From NCBI GenBank assembly GCA_963744875.1, contig CAVUVQ010000006.1, positions 62,001 to 126,000 on the forward strand: a stretch of DNA of 64,000 nt, written 5' to 3'. The stretch's first letter is position 1, and every line of letters begins with the position of its first letter. This document shows, piece by piece, positions 24,820 to 32,741 of this stretch. The translations under genes and the position numbers were made by a program. Under the pieces are notes generated by a model that was given only the letters and a program-made list of their open reading frames with translations, was not told where the DNA came from and made no database searches. The stretch comes from JACDAE01 sp963744875 (GTDB lineage Bacteria; Chloroflexota; Ktedonobacteria; Ktedonobacterales; Ktedonobacteraceae).

Positions 24820-25218
24820 ATGTCTCAGCAACGAGAACAAAAAACCGGAGACAACGTACATCATCTGAAAACGATCCTTCTCGTTGAGGATGATACTAAT
24901 ATCGGTGAAGTGCTGGTACAGGCCATCTCTCAGGAAACTTCCTATCTGGCAGTCCTTGCATCTGATGGTTTTGAAGCACTAAAATTTGTAGAAAACCTTA
25001 CGCCCAACCTGTTTATTCTGGATTACCAGCTCCCACGTATGAATGGTATCGAGCTTTATGATAAGTTGCACACAATCGAAAAACTGGCGGATGTCCCAAC
25101 CATCATGATGAGCGCACGATTACCGCAGCAGGAGCTTGCAAAACGCAATATCACAGCTATGAATAAGCCGATTGACCTGGACGATTTCCTACGAACCATC
25201 GACCAGTTTCTTGCCTGA
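24820..25218 (+). CDS. single-domain response regulator (receiver)
   Basis: 132 residues from ATG 24820. The receiver fold is complete: acidic pair V-E-D-D (23-25), phospho-acceptor D68 in L-F-I-L-D-Y-Q-L-P, S98 in M-M-S-A and K116 in M-N-K-P-I-D-L. There is no output domain, so it probably works by protein-protein contact in a phosphorelay. No histidine kinase is encoded nearby. The open frame extends upstream to a TTG at 24757, but that lies within the 26-bp palindrome, so the ATG is preferred despite a weak Shine-Dalgarno. Confidence 0.85.
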   Translation: MSQQREQKTGDNVHHLKTILLVEDDTNIGEVLVQAISQETSYLAVLASDGFEALKFVENLTPNLFILDYQLPRMNGIELYDKLHTIEKLADVPTIMMSARLPQQELAKRNITAMNKPIDLDDFLRTIDQFLA

Positions 25219-25226
25219 ATAGCTTC

Positions 25227-25628
25227 TTAGTTATCACTATGTTTCGCGAGGTATTGTGCATAATCGCTATCAAGCGCACTTAAAAGGTCTTGAAATGCTT
25301 TTACAACATTCTTATCCCGTAAGTGATAGTAAACAACATTGCCATCTCTGCGCGTGCGCAAAATTCCTATTCGTGCCATTTGCCGCAAATGCTCGGATGT
25401 GGTCGCCGCCGAAAGTCCTATCGCTCTGGCTATATCCCCCGAACGTCTCTCCGGCATCTCTACCTTGTCGTCTTCATCTGGGATGGTAAGGAGTTCCAAA
25501 ATATAACGACGACTGGTATCACAGACAACTGATAGAAATGTGTCAACGTATTTGTCTACTTCGACGGGCCTGCGTGGCACAGTCTTCTCCGCTGTATTGC
25601 TGGATGGTGAGGATTTTGAGTTAACCAT
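25227..25628 (-). CDS. ArsR-family winged-helix regulator
   Basis: 133 residues. Residues 28-110 carry the ArsR fold: D-T-S-R-R-Y-I-L-E-L-L, G-D-I-A-R-A-I-G-L-S-A-A-T-T-S-E-H-L-R-Q-M as recognition helix, and the wing G-I-L-R-T-R-R-D-G-N-V-V-Y-Y-H-L. The metal-binding cysteine pair of arsenic or cadmium sensors is missing (the only Cys is in the first helix, V-V-C-D), so it may sense something else or nothing. It is convergent with the response regulator gene and shares a 12-base upstream motif with sod, suggesting that it might control itself and sod. Confidence 0.88.
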   Translation of the reverse strand: MVNSKSSPSSNTAEKTVPRRPVEVDKYVDTFLSVVCDTSRRYILELLTIPDEDDKVEMPERRSGDIARAIGLSAATTSEHLRQMARIGILRTRRDGNVVYYHLRDKNVVKAFQDLLSALDSDYAQYLAKHSDN

Positions 25629-25643
25629 ACATTGACCTTTCTG

Positions 25644-25655
25644 ATTAAAATACTC
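25644..25655 (-). promoter_or_regulatory. 12-base motif upstream of arsR-type gene, shared with sod
   Basis: GAGTATTTTAAT on the minus strand, 16 bases before the start codon, identical to the motif 15 bases before sod (24540-24551). No inverted symmetry, so either a half-site or an RNA-level element. Confidence 0.45.
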
Positions 25656-25811
25656 ACAAAAACTGATCCTACATGTTCATTATAATTGCCTCAGCCGTGA
25701 ATAGCAATTGCTGAGCGTATGAGACAGCAGAAACTCGTCGACGCAAAGGCTTTCATCTGTGTTATAATGCCGCCAAATAGCCATTTGTTCTAATCAGGAG
25801 AGGCACGCCAG

Positions 25812-26510
25812 ATGTTCATCGGGAAGATCGTCAAGTCGGATTCGCATATTAATTATGTCTGTCAAATCTATGGGCCTCGTGAAGTGGAAGTGGAACCTGG
25901 CCCACCTGATTATGCTTTCGGTCGCTTCGTTCGCATCGCTGTACGCTCTAGCCAGCTTGATAATCCTGATACAACTCTCGATCTCGCTCTTGGCATCAGC
26001 CAGGAACCAGTTACCTATGCCATCGGTGTAATCTATGACACCATCCTGCTTAATCCCGCCTTTGGTTCCCTGGGTCCACGCCTCTCAAATGAAACCCAGG
26101 TCGAACTCTTTTCTCCTGATTATATTTCGGAGAAAGCGGTGTTAATCTATGTGATGGTCCTGGGTATGATGGAACTGCGTCCCTCTCCTTCAGAGTCCCC
26201 TGGCGTGCTTTCGACCATGCATGGCGTCCCCCTCCTCTCTCTTGAATTGGGTAGCGAGATTGAGACGATGACCGATGAGGAGGTACGCGCCTTCCACTTT
26301 TTTACTGACTCTGCCGGACCCGATACACAAACCCCTTATTTGCATATGGGCTACCTTCCGCACATTATTGCCCAGCGTAATAGTCTGCTCCCGATGGTGA
26401 CCTTACGTATCATCGATCAGCTCGAACGCCTGTTTCCGCAAAATCTCTCGCTTCTCTCTATCGTAAAGCGTAACTTCGCCTGGCGTCTCAAAGTTGAAAC
26501 CACTGGTTAA
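25812..26510 (+). CDS. conserved partner of the HerA-like ATPase, possible HAS-barrel protein
   Basis: 232 residues, no signal or membrane segment. The first 60 residues (G-K-I-V-K-S-D-S-H-I-N-Y-V-C-Q-I-Y-G ... F-G-R-F-V-R-I-A-V) resemble a small beta-barrel of the HAS type that caps HerA hexamers; the rest is alpha/beta with no nuclease motif that I can see. It ends 12 bases before the HerA-like gene, which has GGGAG before its start, so the two form an operon. I do not recognise it as NurA: the conserved N-terminal acidic residue pattern of NurA is absent. A structural or adaptor role is inferred from the gene pair only. Confidence 0.6.
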   Translation: MFIGKIVKSDSHINYVCQIYGPREVEVEPGPPDYAFGRFVRIAVRSSQLDNPDTTLDLALGISQEPVTYAIGVIYDTILLNPAFGSLGPRLSNETQVELFSPDYISEKAVLIYVMVLGMMELRPSPSESPGVLSTMHGVPLLSLELGSEIETMTDEEVRAFHFFTDSAGPDTQTPYLHMGYLPHIIAQRNSLLPMVTLRIIDQLERLFPQNLSLLSIVKRNFAWRLKVETTG

Positions 26511-26522
26511 GGGAGCTTTTCA

Positions 26523-28262
26523 ATGATCGACGATACTAATACTTTACCTTCTGACTCACTCTTTGTGCGCAAGCCCGTTGGTATCACCAAAGGTCCCGGC
26601 GAAACGACCCATGAATATACCTTCGTTTCGCGTGATGATAAACAGGTACTCAAAAATGGCGAGTATGTCTACTACGAACTCTCTGATCCCGATCAGCAGG
26701 GCGTCAATAGCCACATAGCTCCCATGCATCGCGTGCTTGGTCGCGTTATGAAACGTGTTCCTCTCAAACTCTATCCCGATACCTTTCTGGGTGAGCCAGA
26801 GATCTCGCCTACACAGGTCGCCGCAATGGTCGGCTATAATTCGCATACAAATGAACTGTTTGAGTTGCATGTCGCGATCATGGGCTACTACGATCACTTC
26901 ACTGGCTCTTTTATCAATCCCTGGATTCCACCTCAATCCGGCAAACAGATCTTCCTGGCCGATGACGCGATGCTGGCCCAGATCCTCAGTCGCAAACAGG
27001 ATAAGCAGCCCGGTTCCGCTACTATTGGTTCGCTGCTGACACGTTCTCCTGGCGCGGTCCCTGTTGTGCTCTCCGTGAAAGATGTGGTCAGTACTCACCT
27101 CGCTATTATCGCCAGTACAGGTGCCGGTAAAAGCTATCTGGCAAGCGTAATCATCGAGGAGTTGATGCAGCCACACAATAAGGCCTGTATACTTATTATC
27201 GATCCCCATGGCGAGTATGGAACGCTGGACCAGATTGCTAATGCTCCCCAATTTAGCGAAGATGGCGATGGACGCGGTAGCGGCTACCACGCTCACGTCC
27301 GCGTCTATAAGCCTGAACAGGTCAAGGTGCGCCTCTCAACGCTCAATATGGGCGATATGCGCTCTCTGCTCCCAGAAATGACCGAGAAGCAACAATACCT
27401 TCTGAGTCGTGCTTTACGTAAAGTACAGGAGAATAGACGCGGCACTCCCTGGGGGGTTGCGGATCTCAAACAGGCCATCAAACAGGTATCGAAACAAAAA
27501 AGCGATGAGGATAGCGAGGGTGCCGATGATTCCAGCACCGTTCACGCTCTAACATGGCGCGTGGAGCAGCGCTTTGAACATAGCTTTACCTTCGATGATA
27601 CTCAGCACCTGGATCTGCCAGAGATCTTCAAGCCGGGTCAGTGTACTGTCCTGCAACTCAATGAGATCGATGAGCGTGATCAACAGGTAATCGTGGCAAC
27701 CCTTTTGCGGCGTCTCAATCAGGCACGCATGGATACCGAACGTGGCAAGCTTCAGGCTGGTAGCGAGTCGTATCTACCCTATCCCGTGTTTGTATTGCTG
27801 GAAGAAGCCCATCATTTCGCTCCCGGTGGCACTGAGGTGGTCTCAACCTCAATTCTTAAGCAAGTTCTCGCCGAAGGGCGCAAATTTGGTATTGGCGTTG
27901 GTCTGATCAGTCAGCGGCCCGGCAAACTTGATGCCGATGTTCTCAGTCAGTGCCAGACGCAGTGCATCATGCGTATTGTCAATGAGATCGACCAGAAAAG
28001 TGTTGCCGCCGCGATTGAAGGCGTGGGACGCGATCTGCTGGATAATCTGCCAGCACTCTCCAAAGGTCAGGTCATCGTTGCAGGTGCTGCCGTCAATACA
28101 CCCGTGATCTGCCGCGTCCGCCCGCGCTATACACAACATGGTGGTGAAAGTAAAGATGCACCCGATATCTGGCAAAAATATTTCAGTAGCGACAATCAGG
28201 AAAGCCGCCGCCGTAGCGAGGCACCCATAAGCAATAATAAGGGCTTTAATTTATTGAGGTAG
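26523..28262 (+). CDS. HerA-like DNA-translocating ATPase (DUF87 family)
   Basis: 579 residues. N-terminal barrel-like region (1-150), then the HerA-FtsK ATPase with Walker A A-S-T-G-A-G-K-S (197-204), I-I-D-P-H-G-E-Y-G after it, Walker B V-F-V-L-L-E-E-A-H-H-F near 420-430, and the sensor region L-A-E-G-R-K-F-G-I-G-V-G-L-I-S-Q-R-P. This order and the I-D-P-H-G-E motif are diagnostic for HerA. HerA hexamers move along DNA, usually with the nuclease NurA in end resection or with Sir2/DUF4297 proteins in phage defence. Neither partner is nearby. The gene lies 12 bases after the probable partner gene and 7 bases before a small membrane protein gene. Confidence 0.9.
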   Translation: MIDDTNTLPSDSLFVRKPVGITKGPGETTHEYTFVSRDDKQVLKNGEYVYYELSDPDQQGVNSHIAPMHRVLGRVMKRVPLKLYPDTFLGEPEISPTQVAAMVGYNSHTNELFELHVAIMGYYDHFTGSFINPWIPPQSGKQIFLADDAMLAQILSRKQDKQPGSATIGSLLTRSPGAVPVVLSVKDVVSTHLAIIASTGAGKSYLASVIIEELMQPHNKACILIIDPHGEYGTLDQIANAPQFSEDGDGRGSGYHAHVRVYKPEQVKVRLSTLNMGDMRSLLPEMTEKQQYLLSRALRKVQENRRGTPWGVADLKQAIKQVSKQKSDEDSEGADDSSTVHALTWRVEQRFEHSFTFDDTQHLDLPEIFKPGQCTVLQLNEIDERDQQVIVATLLRRLNQARMDTERGKLQAGSESYLPYPVFVLLEEAHHFAPGGTEVVSTSILKQVLAEGRKFGIGVGLISQRPGKLDADVLSQCQTQCIMRIVNEIDQKSVAAAIEGVGRDLLDNLPALSKGQVIVAGAAVNTPVICRVRPRYTQHGGESKDAPDIWQKYFSSDNQESRRRSEAPISNNKGFNLLR

Positions 28263-28269
28263 TGTAATT

Positions 28270-28635
28270 GTGACAAACCGTTCAGCGCTCTCTCTCATTG
28301 GCGTTATCGCACTTGTGGCATGGGCCGGTGTGGTACTCTTTACGGGCTTCGTGCCACCACATACCCTATTAGCCTTCTTAGCCTTTTTTCTCATTCTTTC
28401 TATTGCATTAATAGGTACATTTACTCCCATTACATACAATCTCGGTCGGCTTTTTCTCATGCGTCGGCGCTCCCTTGTTACAATGCGCTATGCCTATCGT
28501 CAGGCTACACTTCTGGCCCTCGTGATCCTCTTCAATCTGATTCTGCGTGCCCTCCATAGCTGGAATATCTTTACCGCTCTCATCATTCTTGCCATCGCCA
28601 TTATTATCGAGATCCTGGCCCTGGCGAGGAAATAA
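28270..28635 (+). CDS. small integral membrane protein
   Basis: 121 residues from a GTG start seven bases after the HerA-like stop codon. Four hydrophobic segments: residues 8-27, 32-55, 80-95 and 100-118, with a basic loop M-R-R-R-S-L between the pairs. Likely same transcript as the HerA-like gene and the GT9 gene. No family recognised. Confidence 0.65.
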   Translation: MTNRSALSLIGVIALVAWAGVVLFTGFVPPHTLLAFLAFFLILSIALIGTFTPITYNLGRLFLMRRRSLVTMRYAYRQATLLALVILFNLILRALHSWNIFTALIILAIAIIIEILALARK

Positions 28636-28661
28636 TACTTTGCAGATTATGGAGCACAAAC

Positions 28662-29582
28662 ATGCGCTATCTCATCATACGTCCAGGTGCCATTGGTGAT
28701 AACCTCCTGACCTTTCCAGTTATCCAGGCGCTGAGAGCACAATCCAGCGCTCCTCATGTCACATTCGTAGGCAACGCTGCCGTCTTGCCTCTGATACAGG
28801 CTTCCGGTATTGCCGAAGAAGTCTCAGACTATGACTCACGCCAATGGAGCGCATTATTCTCAACAAATGGCATTCATGCCTCTGATCTGCAGACACTTTT
28901 ACAAGGCATTGATGTCGCGATCTGCTGGCTACGTGATCCCGAGCATATCGTTAAACGCAATCTGCACGCTCTCGGCATCCAGCGCATCATCATCGCACCA
29001 GGTCGTCCGGCACCAGACGAACATATCCACATAGTAGATTATCTTGCACGTACTATCGATCTCCAATTACCCATACCATTCTCTCCTTTGCAGCCCATAT
29101 ATAAAAGCGCCAGGACGATGAATAAAGGCACCCGGCCAATCGCAATTCACCCTGGTAGCGGCGGTGCTTATAAATGCTGGCCCATTTCCCACTTTGCTTC
29201 CCTCATCATAATGCTCTGGCAACGCAATATTCCTGTTTTGCTTTTGTCTGGCCCTGCCGATTCTGAACGCATGACTGAACTGCTCTCCCAACTTCCAATG
29301 CCGCCCTCTTCTCCATTACTCACAACTCTCATCTTTGCCCCATTATGTACTGTTGCCCAAAGATTACAAGCTTGCCTGGGCTATATCGGCAACAATTCTG
29401 GCATCACCCATCTTGCTGCTCTTTTAGCTACCCCCACTATAGTACTTTTCGGCCCCAGCGACCCGGCAATCTGGCAACCATATGGTAGTACTACGTGTGT
29501 ACTCTATGAGCCTGTATTAACGAATTTACGGCCCGATACGGTTTTCTATACTGTAGAAGAATTCTTTTGCCATGCACATTGA
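28662..29582 (+). CDS. glycosyltransferase family 9 (heptosyltransferase-like)
   Basis: 306 residues. Begins M-R-Y-L-I-I-R-P-G-A-I-G-D-N-L-L-T-F-P-V, the classic GT9 N-terminus, and has the nucleotide-sugar site I-A-I-H-P-G-S-G-G-A-Y-K-C-W-P near 165-180 and G-N-N-S-G-I-T-H-L-A-A in the C-terminal Rossmann domain. In Gram-negatives these enzymes add heptose to lipopolysaccharide. If the host is a single-membrane Chloroflexota, a different glycan must be the acceptor. Probably last gene of the HerA-containing transcript. Confidence 0.9.
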   Translation: MRYLIIRPGAIGDNLLTFPVIQALRAQSSAPHVTFVGNAAVLPLIQASGIAEEVSDYDSRQWSALFSTNGIHASDLQTLLQGIDVAICWLRDPEHIVKRNLHALGIQRIIIAPGRPAPDEHIHIVDYLARTIDLQLPIPFSPLQPIYKSARTMNKGTRPIAIHPGSGGAYKCWPISHFASLIIMLWQRNIPVLLLSGPADSERMTELLSQLPMPPSSPLLTTLIFAPLCTVAQRLQACLGYIGNNSGITHLAALLATPTIVLFGPSDPAIWQPYGSTTCVLYEPVLTNLRPDTVFYTVEEFFCHAH

Positions 29583-29705
29583 GAGGTAGGCTAACAGATT
29601 GCACTTGTCTGTGTACATCTACCCAAATGGTCTATATACATGGTGAATTCACCTCTCCTGAACTATACTAGAATTGATGTAGTTTAAGTTAGAAAGGAGG
29701 AATGT

Positions 29706-30539
29706 ATGATTAATAATCATCCTAACTTACAGGGACAGGATCAGCCTTATCAGCCGCCTGCCTCACAGAAGCTTGTCTTGCCAGGCATACATGCGGAAGA
29801 ACCGCAGCAGCCGGGTGCATATACGCAACGGGTGTTCGTTCATCCTGACCAATTGCGCCCCCAGGTTCCCACAACGTATACGAATCCATTATCTAAACTT
29901 GGTGCACTCTGGCGGGCTGATCCCGCTTATAAAGTGCTGATAATAGCAACATCCATGGTCCTTATCGCAGGTATTATATTTGCTACATTTCTCTTCAATA
30001 CATTCGCACAATCAGCTACCTCAACGCCCAAAGCTGTCACACCAGTAACAACGGTTCCCACCGCACCAAAAACTTCTGCCAACCTACCACCCACCTTTCC
30101 AACCCCCTCCGGCGGTCAGGGAAGCAATCAGAGTAGTAGCCAGCCACCTAAGAGCGCACCTGTGGTCCTGCCAACCCTGACGCCTTCAGATGCTAATCAA
30201 CAACCAACTCAACCAGCTCAAAACCAGAACTTGCAATTGCAGATCACCGATTACCCTCAGCAGGTTCGTAATAATAGCGATCAACAGATTACCATTATGG
30301 CAAATCAGCCCGGCATCTCCGTGCGTCTACAGGTTAGCTTCGACAACTCCATGATCACAAATACTGCTGGCCCCCAGCAAACTGACGATAATGGTAATGT
30401 CACCCTGGACTGGCACGTCTCTAACGTCTCCTTCAAAAGGACTTTTGTGGCCCGTATTACCGCTTACGCCACTGACCAGAACGGCCAACAGGCATCATCT
30501 CAGACCATCTCCGTACAGGTCAATAACCGCTTCTTCTAA
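29706..30539 (+). CDS. membrane-anchored protein with disordered linker and beta-rich ectodomain
   Basis: 277 residues with a very strong Shine-Dalgarno (AAGGAGG, five bases before the ATG). Residues 1-75 are a Pro/Gln-rich cytoplasmic part, 78-100 a single membrane helix (V-L-I-I-A-T-S-M-V-L-I-A-G-I-I-F), 105-180 a Thr/Pro/Ser/Gln-rich linker, and 183-277 an Ig-like beta domain (L-Q-I-T-D-Y-P-Q-Q-V, V-T-L-D-W-H-V, I-S-V-Q-V-N-N). Topology predicts an extracellular C-terminus; a surface role is likely. A short GTAG palindrome follows four bases after the stop codon. Confidence 0.7.
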   Translation: MINNHPNLQGQDQPYQPPASQKLVLPGIHAEEPQQPGAYTQRVFVHPDQLRPQVPTTYTNPLSKLGALWRADPAYKVLIIATSMVLIAGIIFATFLFNTFAQSATSTPKAVTPVTTVPTAPKTSANLPPTFPTPSGGQGSNQSSSQPPKSAPVVLPTLTPSDANQQPTQPAQNQNLQLQITDYPQQVRNNSDQQITIMANQPGISVRLQVSFDNSMITNTAGPQQTDDNGNVTLDWHVSNVSFKRTFVARITAYATDQNGQQASSQTISVQVNNRFF

Positions 30540-30542
30540 GAC

Positions 30543-30565
30543 GTAGGGGTCAATTTGACCCCTAC
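30543..30565. repeat. short perfect GTAG palindrome, likely terminator
   Basis: GTAGGGGTCAA and TTGACCCCTAC with a single T between. It starts four bases after the stop codon of the preceding gene and is the smallest member of the GTAG-bordered palindrome family in this window. Confidence 0.7.
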
Positions 30566-30662
30566 ACAATACAAGTCGCTAGACCAATATAGGTGATATA
30601 CTCAATTCAGATAGATACCCACTGTCAAAACCAGAGACATTTACAGGGAGCAAGATGATTTC

Positions 30663-31412
30663 ATGAGTAACAAACCTATCGCATTACAACTGTATACCGT
30701 GCGTGACGAAACCGCACGAGACTTTCAGGGCACAATACGTCATGTGGCGAAGCTAGGTTACGATGCAGTAGAATTTGCTGGTTACGGAAATCTCTCGGCA
30801 GATCAGATGGTAGCGTTACTGCACGAAACAGGACTTCGTGTAGCTGGTACCCATGTGAGATGGGATGCATTAGAAAATAACCTCGAAGACGAAATCAATT
30901 ACTGCCTTGCAATTGGTTCGCGCAACATAACCCTACCATATCTTGGAAATGAATGGTATACAGGAGAAAAATTCAAAACGTTGGCACCGCAGTTGAACAA
31001 GTTTGGGCGTATTGCGCAAGAAAAGGGCCTGACTTTCTCCTACCACAACCATGCGCACGAGTTTGTGCAGGGTGAAGATGGCCGCTATCTCCTTGATATG
31101 CTTCTGGATAGCACCGATCCTGCCTACGTCAAACTTGAGTTGGACACCTATTGGGCAGCATATGCGGGCGTCGATCCCATTGCATATCTCCATAAGCGTG
31201 CGGGACGTGTGGCGCTGATCCATCTCAAAGATATGACCCCCGAACGTACCTTTACTGAGGTCGGCGACGGTACACTCAATACGTCGGGTATCTGTCAGGC
31301 GGCTGAGGAAAGTGGCGTTGAGTGGTACATTATTGAGAATGATGCACCAACTCTTCCTTCCCTGAAGAGTATAGAGCGTTCTTTAGCGAATTTGCGCAAG
31401 ATATTAGGATAG
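30663..31412 (+). CDS. sugar phosphate isomerase/epimerase-like TIM barrel
   Basis: 249 residues. The opening Q-L-Y-T-V-R-D-E, the substrate/metal segment S-Y-H-N-H-A-H-E-F near residue 125, L-E-L-D-T-Y-W-A-A near 160, H-L-K-D-M near 193 and the final Y-I-I-E-N-D near 230 provide the usual His, Glu and Asp ligands of the xylose-isomerase-like superfamily. Members include inositol dehydratase/isomerase and ketose epimerases. The substrate cannot be inferred. It stands alone between two repeat sequences. Confidence 0.88.
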   Translation: MSNKPIALQLYTVRDETARDFQGTIRHVAKLGYDAVEFAGYGNLSADQMVALLHETGLRVAGTHVRWDALENNLEDEINYCLAIGSRNITLPYLGNEWYTGEKFKTLAPQLNKFGRIAQEKGLTFSYHNHAHEFVQGEDGRYLLDMLLDSTDPAYVKLELDTYWAAYAGVDPIAYLHKRAGRVALIHLKDMTPERTFTEVGDGTLNTSGICQAAEESGVEWYIIENDAPTLPSLKSIERSLANLRKILG

Positions 31413-31462
31413 TGCTCTGTTGATCTTCATTTGCCCCAGGAAAAAACATTGTAGGGGCCACG

Positions 31463-31491
31463 TTGACAGCTCCTGTGGTGCTCTGCATACT
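31463..31491 (+). promoter_or_regulatory. promoter of the M48 protease gene, inside a lone GTAG half-repeat
   Basis: TTGACA (31463-31468), 17-base spacer, CATACT (31486-31491). The -35 is part of a lone REP-like sequence that begins GTAG-GGGCCAC at 31452 and closes with GTGG near 31478. Confidence 0.6.
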
Positions 31492-31559
31492 ACCAAAGGG
31501 CTACCTGTATCGTATTAAGCATAGTACATATGTATTTTACCCTTGAGGAGTTGCAGAGT

Positions 31560-32741
31560 ATGGAGATCGATCTAGAGCGCCAGCAGAAGGCGCGTGAGTA
31601 TGCAAAAATACGCCGCAGGCTCTCATTTGTAGATCTGGGCATTGCGGCGCTAGGGCTGCTCATTGTATTTGTAACCGGCCTGGATAAATGGCTGCGCAAT
31701 ACAATACAGGGCATCTCTTTTCTAAGCTGGCAACCTGTGCAGGGCTGGTATCCTTTACAGATCTTGCTGTACTTTCTGCTGGCGATCCTTGTCTATCAAT
31801 TAATCACCTTGCCGCTGGGCTATTATAGCGGTTTTGTGCTTCCCCATCGTTATGGGATCTCAACGATGTCGCTCAAAGCCTGGGTAAAAGATCTTTGCAA
31901 GGGATTGGGACTTGGTCTGGTGTTAGAAGCCGCTGCCATTACATTGATCTATGGCTTGCTCGCATTTCAACCGCTGACATGGTGGTTATGGGTCGCCATC
32001 ATTATGCTTTTCTTCTCAGTAATTATGGCAAACCTCGCACCCATCCTACTGTTTCCGCTCTTTTACAAGTTTACGCCGCTACCTGAAGGTGAATTGACAC
32101 AACGCCTGTTAGCTCTGACGCAACGCGCTAATACAAAGGTTCGTGGCATCTACTCAATGCAAATGAGCAATAAAACTACAGCCGCTAATGCTGCACTGAT
32201 GGGACTGGGGAATACACGTCGTGTTGTGGTGGGTGATACGATGATCGACCGTTATACAGTGGATGAGATTGAGGTTGTGTTGGCGCATGAATTGGGGCAT
32301 CACGTGCATTCCGATATCTGGAAACTAATTATCAGCCAGTCTCTTCTCATGCTGGGCGGTCTCTATATTGCAAATCTGATTCTCCATGGAGTTGTCGCGG
32401 CAGGCCTTTATCGCTCGCTTACTGATGCAGCCACACTCCCCTTCTTCTTCCTGCTCACGGGCGTCTTCAGCCTGATCGTGATGCCCATCAGCAATAGCTA
32501 TAGCCGCCTCATCGAGTACCAGGCCGACGAATATGCACTACAAAGTACGCACAAGGTTGAGGCGTTCAAGAGTGCGATGACGCGCCTCGCCAACCAGAAC
32601 CTGGCAGAGATCGAGCCATCGCCCGTTGTGGAGATCCTCTTTCACTCGCATCCTTCAATCAGCAAGCGACTCAAGCATGCTGAAGAGTTCGCGGCGCGTC
32701 CCGGTTACGCTTTTAATGCATCAGCAAGCGCACCCAGTTGA
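31560..32741 (+). CDS. M48-family membrane zinc metalloprotease (Ste24-like)
   Basis: 393 residues from ATG 31560, which follows GAGGAG at nine bases; an ATG at 31530 is in frame without a Shine-Dalgarno. About six hydrophobic segments surround the zinc motif H-E-L-G-H-H (near 245) with the third ligand in I-E-Y-Q-A-D-E-Y-A (near 325) and the downstream H-S-H-P-S-I-S-K-R motif typical of CAAX-protease-type M48 enzymes. Its active site faces the cytoplasm or a membrane chamber and it probably degrades membrane proteins or processes peptides. The 3' end overlaps the facing F420-type oxidoreductase gene by 37 bases. Confidence 0.93.
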   Translation: MEIDLERQQKAREYAKIRRRLSFVDLGIAALGLLIVFVTGLDKWLRNTIQGISFLSWQPVQGWYPLQILLYFLLAILVYQLITLPLGYYSGFVLPHRYGISTMSLKAWVKDLCKGLGLGLVLEAAAITLIYGLLAFQPLTWWLWVAIIMLFFSVIMANLAPILLFPLFYKFTPLPEGELTQRLLALTQRANTKVRGIYSMQMSNKTTAANAALMGLGNTRRVVVGDTMIDRYTVDEIEVVLAHELGHHVHSDIWKLIISQSLLMLGGLYIANLILHGVVAAGLYRSLTDAATLPFFFLLTGVFSLIVMPISNSYSRLIEYQADEYALQSTHKVEAFKSAMTRLANQNLAEIEPSPVVEILFHSHPSISKRLKHAEEFAARPGYAFNASASAPS

